A DNA stretch of 18,174 bases from Scleroderma bovista (taxonomy: Eukaryota > Basidiomycota > Agaricomycetes > Boletales > Sclerodermataceae): the NCBI GenBank assembly GCA_037178675.1, contig JAYMGJ010000399.1, forward strand, positions 1 to 18,174. Direction: 5' to 3'. This document shows positions 1 to 9,527 of this stretch, piece by piece; the first letter of the stretch is position 1, and each line of letters begins with the position of its first letter. The notes under the pieces are model-generated. The model worked only from the letters and a program-made list of their open reading frames with translations, made no database searches and was not told the DNA's origin. The translations under genes were made by a program, and so were the position numbers.

Positions 1-1020
1 CAGCGTGCGTGCATGTTGGTCATCGCCAGTCATGGTGGTGATTGCGTCGCAGCATGCTGGCGCTGGGTCATCGTCGTCACACCAGTGGCGGTGGTGGTTG
101 TGTCGTATTGGGGCTGGAGTCGTCGTCGTTGACGCTGGTGATGGGGTGGTGGCCATCGACGAGCTGTGCGGTAGTGGCCACCTTCGTCGCCGTTTGGTGC
201 AGTGGAGAGGGTGGTGGTTGGCGTTGTGGTGTCGTGGTCTGTCACTGTTGGGTGTGGTGGAGATGGTCGTGGTGGTGGTCACTGCATCGCTGCGTGCGTG
301 CGTGCTGGCGGTAGCCTGTAGGGCCGTCGTTGTCGTCACCACACTGGTCGTGGTGGTGGTCGCATCGCTGCGTGCATGCGTGCTTGTGTGCTTGCGGTAG
401 GTAGCCTGTAGGGCCGTCGTTGTCGTTGTCACGCTGGTCGTGGTGGTGGTCGCATCGCTGTGTGCGTGCGTGCTGGCGGTAGGGCCATTGTCGTCGTCGT
501 CGTCACGCCGCAGAGTGCGTGCGTGCTGGCGCTGAGGTCGTCGCCGTCTATGCTGGTGGTCGCACCGCAGCGAGCAAGCGTGCTGGCGTTGGGGTCGTCA
601 CCATTGTTGTCGCCGTCTACGTTGGTGATGGTCGTCGTCGTGGTCGTGCCGCAGGGTGCATGCGTGCGTGCTGGGGTCGTTGCTGTCATCGTCGTCGATG
701 CTGGTAATGGGGTGGTGGCTGTCGACGAGTGGTGGTGGTGGTGGTCGACGCACGGTGGTGGTAATTGTTGCTGCTGGGCACGGTGGCTGTTGTCGTTGCC
801 GTTGGGTGCGGGAGTTGTCGTCACCATTGTCGGTGGGAAGCTGCGGTTGCTGTCATTGGGTGCGGTGGCTATCGTCGCCGTCGTTTGGTGTGGTGGTCGA
901 CGTTGTGGTGGTGGAGGTGGTGTTGTTGGCATTGTCGCATTGTGGTGGGTGTGGTTGTGGTCAACATTGTGTTGTCGTCGCGTTGTGGTGGTGGTTGGAG
1001 TTCGTCGTCGTCACTTGTTA
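1..1020. repeat. GT-rich degenerate minisatellite field
   Basis: The + strand is built almost entirely from GTC, GTG, GCG and TGCGTGCG blocks and is nearly devoid of A. A longer period is superimposed. The block beginning GGTCGTGGTGGTGGTC recurs at 265, 346 and 436 (spacings of 81 and 90 bases), each copy followed by CATCGCTG, a TGCGTGCGTGC run and a GGTAG/GGGCC block. More diverged units of about 68 bases follow at roughly 505-720, and the segment near 110-165 resembles that near 675-730. Long open frames on both strands give Val/Trp/Arg or Thr/His/Pro runs, which is what such composition produces, so I call no gene here. Confidence 0.8.
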
Positions 1021-1091
1021 GTTGGCGTGGTCTTGGTGTTGATCGGCTGGGCTGCGTGGTGTATGCGGGGCGAGTGTCGTGCAATGGGCTG

Positions 1092-1243
1092 GTAATAATA
1101 GTTCGTACATAAACAAACAAAAAAAAAACATACGAGCAGTGGGGGAGATCGTGCCATACGGGCGTAGGTGCACGCAGGTGTGGGTGTGCACACAGGGACC
1201 TGTAATAATAGTTAGTATACAGAACAGAAAAAAAGAAACATAC
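1092..1243. repeat. Diverged direct repeat pair, A-rich
   Basis: Two copies of a block reading GTAATAATAGTT, then an A-rich run, then AAACATAC lie at about 1092-1132 and 1202-1242, offset by 110 bases. The spacer contains GTGCACGCAGGTGTGGGTGTGCACAC-type alternating purine-pyrimidine sequence. The copies have diverged and carry no coding signal. They mark the right edge of the GT-rich field. Confidence 0.55.
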
Positions 1244-2205
1244 CTGCAAGTGCGATTGCACTGCGATGGTGTGGGAGTGGCAGCGTCGTGTGCGAACGTT
1301 TGACACGCGTGTGATTACAGTGGTGGTGGAGTGGGGGTGGGGGTGGGGTAAGCGATGGGACTTAGAGAAATTTTGTAAAGTTACCTTATGTAACACGTAC
1401 TGTGATCGTGCTGTGTCAGTGCTGTATTCCCATGGAACTGGGACCCTGTGGCAACATATGCTGTAAGTGCTGTCACATACTGTACTATTAAGGTAATTAC
1501 TGTAGCCACTGTCCCGAAATAAGGGATTTGCTGATGACTGCGCCAGACAGTGAGCTCCTAGTTGAGCACCTGTATTGCCCCAGGCGAAGTTCGTCAATGA
1601 CTTGCGCTGTAGGGGGTGGGTCCCTTGAAGGCGCGAAAATGGGTGTCCGCCCAAGGAGACCTGGTCTGGCTTGACTAGGGGAGCTAAGGAGAATAGAGCG
1701 CAGGAGCGCACTTGGAGGTTCCGGGAGTCGAGAGAGAGCAGAGTAGGGGTGAGGAGCGCAGCGAAAATGTGCAGGGAGTGCGCGACTAGGGAGTAGGGAG
1801 GTTGCCTAGTGTGTGTAGACACGCGCTAGGGAGAGCTGGGAATAGCGGGATCCACCGGAAATTGTCGGAGCACCGAATAGGGTCGTCTAGGGTCGTCAGA
1901 AAACAAAGAGAGAGCGGCAGGACACGAGAGAAACGACAGAGAAACACCGGAAACGACAGAACTCGCACTTAGACACTCAGATGGGGGCAGAAAAGAAACT
2001 CCTTATTTTTGTGAGGACTAGGGCTATATACTGAAGCCTAATCCAGGGGGAAGGGTACAAGCGACCTGAAGAGAAGGAGAGAGGATGACAGCGCTAAGAG
2101 GGAACGTAATACTAACATAATGACAGCTGTCAGGGATGCTAAAGCAAGGGGAAAGGCTGAGGGACACAAAGGCAGAAGCTAAAGTGACAGGAAGAGAAGT
2201 GGAGA
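1244..2205. other. Gene-free stretch, no recognisable feature
   Basis: I see no gene, RNA or convincing element boundary here. Short open frames on both strands lack family motifs. The + strand shifts to purine-rich (GA) composition from about 1620. A TATA-like GGGCTATATACTG lies near 2022-2034, but there is no gene downstream for it to serve. The sequence could be a decayed LTR or retroelement leader, but I found no second copy in the window to support that. Confidence 0.5.
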
Positions 2206-2209
2206 GCAA

Positions 2210-2512
2210 ACCCTATGTAGTGTGACCCTATGCAGTGCGATGCGACCCTATGCAGTGCGATGCGGCCCTATGCAGCGAGACCCTATGCAGGAGAGTGACC
2301 CGACCCGATGCAACATGACCCGATGCAATGCGACCCGATGCAATGCGACCCTATGCAGTGAGACCCTACGCAGGAGAGTGACCTGACACAATGCAGTGCG
2401 ACCCAATGCAATGTAGCGCGACCCAATGCAATGTAGTGCGACCCAATGCAATGTAGCGTGACCCAATGCAATGTAGCGCAACCTGATGCAATGTAGTAGT
2501 GCGACTCGATGC
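2210..2512. repeat. GACCCNATGCA short tandem repeat array
   Basis: About sixteen units share the core GACCC(T/G/A)ATGCA, spaced 15-22 bases apart. Sub-variants are grouped: CCCTATGCAG units on the left, CCCGATGCAA units in the middle and CCCAATGCAATGTAG units on the right. This is the expected pattern of local duplication followed by drift. Minus-strand open frames through it read repetitive Ile-Ala-Leu-Gly/His-Cys-Ile peptides and are composition artefacts. The array is non-coding as far as I can see. Confidence 0.85.
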
Positions 2513-2639
2513 TACTCCAAGTGACTGAGACAGTCAGGAAGGGATAGGGATGAGCTACTGTCAAGACCGGTTCTCCTCAGCGATCTTACTAGGAGGTCCA
2601 GAGATGCAGGGAACTAATGAGGAGGTAAGTCCAGACACT

Positions 2640-3120
2640 AGTAGGTGCTAGTTAGTGTGGAGAGTCAAGTCCAGGTCAAACGAACGAAGTCCGGGCACTA
2701 GAGAAGCACAGGGAGTAAGTCCGGGTTTTTGCGGAGTAAGTCCGGACCGTGGGAAAGTGGTCCGGAGTTGAGCGCAGCTTTTCCGGAGCAAAGGACATCC
2801 CAGAGGTGGGATAAGTCCTGAGAGGTCTAGCGTCGAGTCTGGGACAGAGGTGGCTTTTGCCCTCGTGCAAGTAGGAGACTTGCTAGGATCGGACATAGGA
2901 CCAAGGGACGAGATAGGACGGAGGCCGGAGTTGGCCGGAGTTCAGGAGAACAAGATGGGATTAGGAGAGCATGGTGGGTAGTACAGAGTGGGGGAGTATC
3001 TTAGTCGAGATTTGATCTAAGGACTACTAGGCCGGAGTACGGTAGTTTATATAGTAATGAAAACTAAGGTGAGTATATATGGTGACAAGTAAACACCTTA
3101 ATGTCGAGACAAGGGATGGA
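2640..3120. repeat. Purine-rich AGTCCGG-repeat region
   Basis: AGTCCGGG/AGTCCGGA motifs recur in quick succession near 2688, 2718 and 2738, and CCGGAGTT blocks follow at 2762, 2925 and 2935. A TTTATATAGTAATG segment sits near 3047-3060. No reading frame shows a known domain. It reads as degenerate repeat sequence continuous with the arrays on either side. Confidence 0.5.
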
Positions 3121-3786
3121 GCAGAAGCAGACAGGAAAATAAACCAGGTACAAGAAAATAAAGCAGGGACAGGAAAATAAACCAGAGCAGAAGCAGACAC
3201 GGGGAACTAGAGTTACAGGGACGACGGAGGAAAAGCAGGGACAAGGGAACTAGGTCGGAAGAGGACAGGTAAGGGTCAGAGGTGGACTTAACTAATGTTA
3301 AGTCCGGACCGATGTCCAGGACCAGAGGAAGTGGGACCGGAGGAAGTGCAAGAGCGGAGGGAGTGCACGAGCGGAGGGAGTGCACAGGTGGAGGAAGGGC
3401 GGAGTAGCCGGAGGAAGGTCTGGAGTTGGACATGGAAATGTCCTAAGCCTTTGGTGGACCTGACAGAGGAAGTGGAGCAGGAGCAGGAGCAGAACTGAGC
3501 CGGAGTTGGATGTACCAGCCGGAGTTGGGCTACGTCACAGACAAGGCTAAGGGAGTGGCCGGACTGAAACCGGAGTAGCGACTAGTGGTAGGTACAGGTC
3601 CGACACGGAGGAGTTAGACCACGGATCTGTCTGTAAGAAGACAGGGGTTAGTCCTGAGGCGGAGATGGACGTAGTGACCGGAGTTGAGCTGGAGTGCAGC
3701 TATAGGGCTGGAGATGGCCGGACTAGATCCGGAGTTGCATCTATGCCTAAGGAGAGGTCAGGCGGGCCATGGTTAGACCGGAGTTG
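2762..3786 (+). repeat. Dispersed CCGGAGTTG oligomer, seven exact copies
   Basis: The nonamer CCGGAGTTG occurs exactly at 2762, 2925, 3500, 3519, 3678, 3729 and 3778, all in the same orientation. Near matches lie at 2935, 3032 and 3570. Spacing is irregular, so this is not one simple tandem array. It could be the conserved core of an older, heavily decayed satellite, or a recurrent binding site; the sequence alone does not decide. Confidence 0.65.
3120..3410. repeat. Two short purine-rich minisatellites
   Basis: From about 3125 to 3205 a unit close to CAGGGACAGGAAAATAAAC recurs about three to four times with small changes. From about 3345 to 3400 a 20-base unit, GAGCGGAGGGAGTGCAC plus spacer, occurs twice almost exactly with a third decayed copy. 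Both have a strong G/A bias on the + strand. No gene is supported. Confidence 0.6.
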
Positions 3787-3822
3787 CGACTGGAAAAGTA
3801 TGGATATGACAGCTATGCATGC

Positions 3823-4082
3823 AGGACCTTCGCAGGGCCCTATCGGGTGTACCAAGCTGTGCATTGGAGAGCTCTCGTGCGGGTAGGGTGTGGGTGGCTG
3901 TGCTGAGTAGCGTGGACTAGTCCAAACAGACCTGAAGCTATTCCGAGTGATCGCAACGCTCGCAGGAAGAGATAGGGAATAGCTACTCATGTGGGACCTT
4001 CGCAGGACCCTATTGGGTGTACCAAGCTGCACATTGGAGAGCTCTCGTGCAGGTTGGGTGCGGGTGGCTGTGCTGAGTAGCA
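3823..4082. repeat. 90-base direct repeat, two copies 170 apart
   Basis: The segment at 3823-3912 (starting GGACCTTCGCAGG and ending GCTGTGCTGAGTAGC) recurs at 3993-4082 with about seven mismatches, roughly 92% identity. Weaker similarity extends upstream of both copies, so the duplication unit is probably about 170 bases. It lies just ahead of the copia reading frame, where a 5' LTR and leader would be expected, but it does not match the 3' LTR. Confidence 0.8.
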
Positions 4083-4310
4083 CGAACGAGTTCGGGTGAA
4101 TACTGATCGGTATATGTGCACCTAGAGATGCATGCGTCTCTACAGCGCCAACCATGGCAAACATTGTCGACGACTTGCGTTGGCATGACCTAGTCTTGAG
4201 TTAGCTGTTGACAGAAGTGCTTTCACTAGCACTCAGGTGTTTCTCCTTTTCTTGCTTGTCCATTGTCGCATCCACTTGCTGACTCCGTTGACTCCCAACA
4301 GAATATCACC
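4083..4310 (+). other. Leader of the copia element, no 5' LTR seen
   Basis: This is the sequence immediately upstream of the gag start. An intact element would carry a 5' LTR identical or close to 9259-9527, then a tRNA primer-binding site. I find neither the LTR start TGTTGAAG nor its end CTTCAACA, nor the TATA-containing middle, anywhere in 1-4310. The 5' side therefore appears lost, replaced or recombined. A pyrimidine-rich stretch and ACC before the ATG at 4311 give a reasonable start context. Confidence 0.5.
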
Positions 4311-7300
4311 ATGTCCAGCGCTCTAGACAAGATGGTTCCCATGTTCACTGGCTCCAACTGGCAGCAGTGGCACACTTCTATGCAGGCCTACCTCTGGGCA
4401 CAAGGCCAATGGTACGTTTACTTGACGACGCAACCCGCTGACAGTCACAATGACCGAAAGGAATGGGACAACAACACCGAGAGAGCGCTCGGTAACATCA
4501 CCTTGTGCCTCACCCCCTCAATTCAGGTCGCTGTCTCCAGCCTCGATAGCATCAAGGAAGTCTGGGACCACCTGAAGAAGAACTTCGGCGCCCCCAGTAT
4601 CAGCTCTGCCTATGCTGAGCTTAGCAAGCTCCTGGCGACTACCATTCCCGCTGGCTCCCATCCCACTCCGGCCATCACCAAAGTGCTTAGCCACTTTGTG
4701 TACCTCAAAGACGCCGGCTTCGAGTTCCCTGCCCCCATGCAGGCAATGATCATTCTGTGCAAGCTCCCTCCCACTATGGAGGTTGTAGCTCAAATACTCA
4801 GCCAGACATCGCCGGACGAGATCAAGAATCTGAAGCCTGACGGGATCATCAAGGCCGCCATGCTCTCATTCGAGCAGAAAGGCGCCTCTTCGTGCGGCGG
4901 TGGTAAGGGCCCCCAGGCCAACAAGCTTAGCACTGTGAAGCGCAAGCCGGCTGACCCAAAGTTCGCCCAGCAGCAGCAGCAGCAAGGTGGGTCCAACGGC
5001 GGTACGAGCGGAAACGCTCCTGCCCAAGGACAGGGAGGCCACACTCGATGTGGCAGCAAGAAGGCTTGTGCTCGCCGCGAGAACACCCAACAAGCCACCT
5101 TCGCTACTTACGTCCACTACAATGGACCAGTGCCCACCGTCGACCCTTGTGCCTTGGCTCACCTGCCCACTACGGCCCCCCCACATTTGAAAATACCATC
5201 AAGGCCTTTGACTTGGCACACTGCTTGGGGGGTAGAACCCTCCTGCCAGACCATCCGCACCCTCGACCAAGTTGTGTCGTTGGCGAGTGCGAACCTGGAC
5301 CAGCCCGAGGATGGTCCCTCCTCGTTGAAGTGCCCTCGTCTTGAGGAGTGCATCACGATGTATGAGGAGGATGCCATCTCCCTTGGGGATGAAGAGCCCT
5401 TTGCTCACGAGCCGTTCGCTGATGACGAGTTCGATGAGATCGATGCAATGGTCCTCGACCACTACAATGCGACATTGATGGTGATGGGCGCGGAGGCCAG
5501 CCTTTTCAGGCAAGTACCTTCTGCACACGTGCTGACCGACACTGACACGCTCCCTTTACATGTGCGCTTTATGCCGTCACTGTATATAGCGAGTAGTAAC
5601 TACAATTTGTCATGTTGTGTCTCCTCAAGTAAAGCATATATCTGTTCGTGTTCGAATGATGTGCGCTGTGCTGGCTGTAAGGGAAAAATGGTTGATGATA
5701 GTGAACTTTCTGGTGCTTTCTGGCTCTTAGACTCTGGCGCATCACACCACTTTACTGGTGACATAGGCGATTTCGCCTCTTACAACACTCTAAAGCGAGC
5801 GCACTACGCCAAAACCGCAAATGGTGTAGCACTAATTGCTGGCATTGGCACGGTATTACTCCGGTGCCTAGACCACAACTCAGGGGATGGGAAAGTTATC
5901 ACACTCACCCAAGTGCTCCATATGCCAGGCACTACTGCATGCCTTATTTCTATGGGCAAAATGCTTCAGCATAACTACAAAGTCACTGGCGATAAGCGAG
6001 GCATTAGCCTCATTCATAAAGCTGAATGCCTATGGTTTGGGCCAGACCCAGAAGATGATCGCAACATCATTTTCGGGATTAGATCTATCCCGATAAGTAG
6101 ATCTAACTATATCGCCCCCATGAGCAAAGTCGATTATGACATTATGCACCGGAGATTTGGGCACCCCTCGAAGGAAGTACTCCGATGCGCACAAAAGCAT
6201 ATGCAGCGCTTCCCGGAGATCCACTTTCCTACTGAGAATTGTGTTTGCCCCGGATGTGCTCTTGGCAAGATGCCCAATTGAGCTTTCCCAGAGAATGAAA
6301 GATGTGCTTCCAAGCCTTTTGAGCTGGTGCACTCTGATCTAAAATCCTTCCCGGTTACATCGTACCGGAAGTTTAAATATGTTATCACCTTCTACGATGA
6401 CTATACTTCTCACACCTGGACTATGCCTCTTCGCTCCAAAGCTGCAGCAATTACGGCTGCCAAAGATTTCCTCGAAATGGTGCGCATCCAACATGATACG
6501 CACGTCATTGGATGGATGTCCAATGCCAGTGGAGAGTATAAATCCGATCTATTTGATTGAGCACTCCTTGAAAAAGGAATAAAAATATATCAAAGTGCTC
6601 CAAGGACTCCGATGCAGAATGGCTGCGCCGAGCGTTTAGGGCGCACTCTCATGGATAAAGCTGAGTCTATGCGGCATCAAGCCTGCATTCCTGACTCCTG
6701 GTGGGAATTTGCGTTCGCTCACGCAACTCACCTTTACAACCGCACTCCGGTAGCTCGCCTGTGATGGCGCACCCCCCATGAAATGCTTAAGGGGGAGATG
6801 CCTAACATCGACCACCTACGTGTGTTTGGCTGTGGAGCATTTGTATACCTCCCAGCAACGGCTAGAGCGAATAAGATGGCTCCCAAGTCGGAGCTAATGA
6901 CTTATGTCGGTGTTGCCCCTGGCAATGAGCGCAACTTTTTGTTCATGCACTCCACCAATGCAGTGTTTACTGCTGCTCATGCCGTCTTTGACGAGCGTCA
7001 TTTCCCTCGCTGCCCTAAGAACAGGCGCAAACCTCTTGAGAACCCTTTCAGAAGGGTAAATCCGAAACCAGCCACTGATCAACCAGGGAATCCCCCTGAT
7101 GATACCGACAGTGATGATGATGTGGAACACGACCATGGCTACCCACATCCCCAAGCGCAGGATGACGATCCAAAGCGTGAGGAACCTGAGGCTCCTGAGG
7201 AAGAGCCTAACCAAATAAATCCTCCCTGTACGCCATCTCCAGTGCCTCCACCGGCACTGAGAACACCTTCACTGGTGAGAAATCTGCCACCTCCGGCACC

Positions 7301-9212
7301 GCAGCGCCCTGGCCGAGCTGAATGCCGCCAAAATGCGCCGCAACCCCCTGCAGTGAATATTCCTGCCCGCCCCCAACGTGAACGTAGAGTGCCATTGTGC
7401 CCCAGCAACGTGTATGGTGAGCAGCGACATCCCATTGAGCAACTCCGGGATATCGAAAGTGCCTCTCGATGGCAAGAAACAGTGGGTGAGGCCCCTAGGC
7501 CCCCACAACCGGACACACCAGACCATATCCCTGGTGGTTTCCCCGACACCTCTGCAACGCCCAGTGAGGAAGATGTGCAAAAGATGTGCGAGGAAGGGGG
7601 AGCAAACCTAGTCCAATACCTGATGGGCAAAGCCCTCGAAACCTGCGACCCTCAATACGAGAGTGTCCGCAACTGGTCCTATAAGGACATTGCTCGCTTA
7701 CCCCAAGCTGAGCAGAAACTCTGGCAACTTGCTTGCCAAGAAGAGCTCGACATGCTGCGAAAGCACAAGGTCTTTGAGCTAGTTGACCGTCCCCGAGACC
7801 GGAAGGTCATAAAGAATTGATGGGTCTTCAATGTAAAGTCGGATGGCTGCAAGAAAGCCCGCTTAGTAGCAAAAGGCTTCTCCCAGGTCGAGGGATTAGA
7901 TTTCGACCAGGTCTTCTCACCAGTCGTGCGCTTTGAAACAGTGCGCCTCATGCTTGCACTTGCCGCACTTGAGAATTGGTATATTACTGGACTCAACATT
8001 CAGAGTGCCTACTTGTATGGAAAGCTCGACGAAGAGATCTACATGGAACAACCTGAAGGGTTTGCAGTTCCCGGGCAAGAGCGCAAAGTGCTCTGCCTCT
8101 GGTGTGCCCTCTATGGCCTCAAACAGGCCGGCCTAGCTTGGTGGCGCACACTCAATGAGTCTCTCAAGGAGCTCGGGTTTGAGCGCCTTAAATCTGAAGC
8201 AGGCATCTTCTTCTATAAGAAGAAAGGCACCAACATCGTCATTGGTATTATCTACGTTGACAATGCACTATTCTGCGGCCCTAACAAGGCTGTTGTTGAT
8301 GCCATCAAGGCGCAGTTCATGCGCAAATGGGAGTGCAGAGACCTTGGAGAACCTAAGGAGTTCCTCCACATGCGAATCACTCGCAAAGGTCGTGCTATCC
8401 ACCTGGACCAATGCGCATACCTACAAAAGGTCATCGAACACTGCGGCATGCTCAATGCAAAGTCTGCAAGCACCCCACTGCCGGCTGGCTACTATGCCGC
8501 CAAAAATACAGAGCCTGTTGATGCGGAACTCTGCTCCCGTTTCCAGATGGTTATTGGGTCCCTCCTGTACCTTATGTTAGGCACTAGGCCCGACATTGCC
8601 TTTGCAGTCACCCATCTCTCACGCCATGCCACAAACCCATCCCAGGACCACCTGTCCAAAGCACTTTATATCTGTCACTACTTGATTGGTACACCTAATT
8701 ACTCTCTAGTGTACAATGGTGGATCCGGTGCTGGCCTGATTGCATGCATGGACTCAGATTGGGGATCAGACCCTATCTCTCGCCTCTTGCAGACAGGTTT
8801 CTACCTGAAACTTGCAGATGGCTTGATCAGTTGGACTTCTCGTGCACAGAAGACCATTGCGTACTTGTCCACTGAGGCCGAATACATGGCTTTGAGCGAT
8901 TGCACTCGCCAAGTCACCTGGATTCGGAGTTTACTCGGTGAGCTCGGCTATAAGCTGAAAGCTATCCCGATTTGTGGTGATAATCAGGGGTCCATATTCA
9001 TGGCATCCAACCCTGTAACGGAACCTCGCTCCAAGCACATCGACATCCGCTACCACGGAATCCGCGAGTCAGTCGCGAAAGGTAATGTGGAACTATTCTT
9101 CATTGATGGTGCTGAGAATCCCGCTGATCTGCTCACCAAGAACTTACCACACGAGAAATTTGCGAAGTTCAGAGCTCAACTAGGCTTACAGTTTCCCTCT
9201 GGCAGCATCTAG
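4311..9212 (+). pseudogene. Ty1/copia gag-pol polyprotein, inactivated by in-frame stops
   Basis: A single frame of 1,634 codons runs from the ATG at 4311 to the TAG at 9210-9212, interrupted only by TGA at 6279, 6558, 6762 and 7818 and with no frameshift. The domains come in copia order. Gag (about residues 1-250) is UBN2/retrotran_gag-like, with a Gln-rich run and a basic tail. The protease has DSGAS (Asp codon 5730). The GAG-pre-integrase H/C region spans about 6147-6270. The integrase core spans about 6320-6850. The reverse transcriptase spans about 7820-8480, with LYGLKQAG. RNase H spans about 8740-9150, with STEAEYMA. Key residues are damaged: the second integrase Asp is Asn (6522), the RT motif A Asp is Asn (7995), and YVDD reads YVDN (8253-8264). 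The first integrase Asp (6336) and its Glu (6630) remain. This copy should be unable to transpose by itself. The family assignment is secure. Confidence 0.96.
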
Positions 9213-9249
9213 CGCCTTATTCACTGAAGTGCTCTACGTGCAGCACAGC

Positions 9250-9258
9250 GAGGGGGAG
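9250..9258 (+). other. Polypurine tract of the copia element
   Basis: GAGGGGGAG lies immediately before the TG that opens the 3' LTR. In LTR retrotransposons this RNase H-resistant purine run primes plus-strand DNA synthesis. Its position directly against the LTR boundary, 37 bases after the pol stop, is diagnostic. Confidence 0.85.
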
Positions 9259-9527
9259 TGTTGAAGTCACACGTGCACCCGGCGTAAACTGTCGACAAAG
9301 TGTGCACAAGACTGTGACCCATATCAGTGTAGACTTAGTAATAGTCCTCTTTAGAGTAGATGTTACATGTCACACGTCACACTATTTGTTGTATATAAAC
9401 AGTGTTCATCGCTTATATAATACAACAGCTCTTAACCAGCTACCGCTACCATCTCTGGTTGTGCACTCCACCCAAACAGGTGAGTTGGAGTAGCAGTTCC
9501 TCTACGTACATAGGTATTCCTTCAACA
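9259..9527 (+). repeat. 3' LTR of the copia element (269 bp)
   Basis: It starts TGTTGAAG and ends CTTCAACA, a perfect 8-base terminal inverted repeat with canonical TG...CA ends, and it directly follows a polypurine tract. TATA-like elements GTATATAAAC (9391-9400) and TTATATAATA (9413-9422) suggest the promoter within the LTR. The short length is normal for copia elements. No partner LTR is present in the window, so it cannot be dated. The five bases after it, ATGTA (9528-9532), would be the target duplication, which cannot be confirmed without the 5' flank. Confidence 0.88.

Noticed and set aside
5..1112. Several open frames of 60-210 codons on both strands of the GT-rich tract
   Set aside because: They encode Val/Trp/Arg or Thr/Pro/His runs dictated by GTC/GTG composition, overlap in several frames and have no domain.
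869..1822. Minus-strand open frame of 317 codons
   Set aside because: It crosses from the repeat tract into unrelated sequence, starts with low-complexity Thr/His composition at its far end, and shows no conserved motif. A scarcity of minus-strand stops follows from the base skew.
2022..2034. TATA-like GGGCTATATACTG as an LTR or gene promoter
   Set aside because: No downstream reading frame and no second copy of the surrounding sequence in the window to support an LTR.
2210..2512. CRISPR array
   Set aside because: Repeats are about 11 bases with short irregular spacers that are themselves repetitive, in a eukaryotic context; it is a minisatellite.
3700..4164. Minus-strand open frame of 154 codons spanning the 90-bp direct repeat
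   Set aside because: The repeat offset of 170 is not a multiple of three, so the two copies are read in different frames, inconsistent with a duplicated protein segment.
7139..7630. Minus-strand open frame of 163 codons inside the copia
   Set aside because: It is antisense to the Pro-rich linker between integrase and reverse transcriptase; a shadow of the real frame.
9302..9493. Open frame inside the 3' LTR
   Set aside because: It lies within the LTR promoter region, has no motif, and is explained by the LTR.
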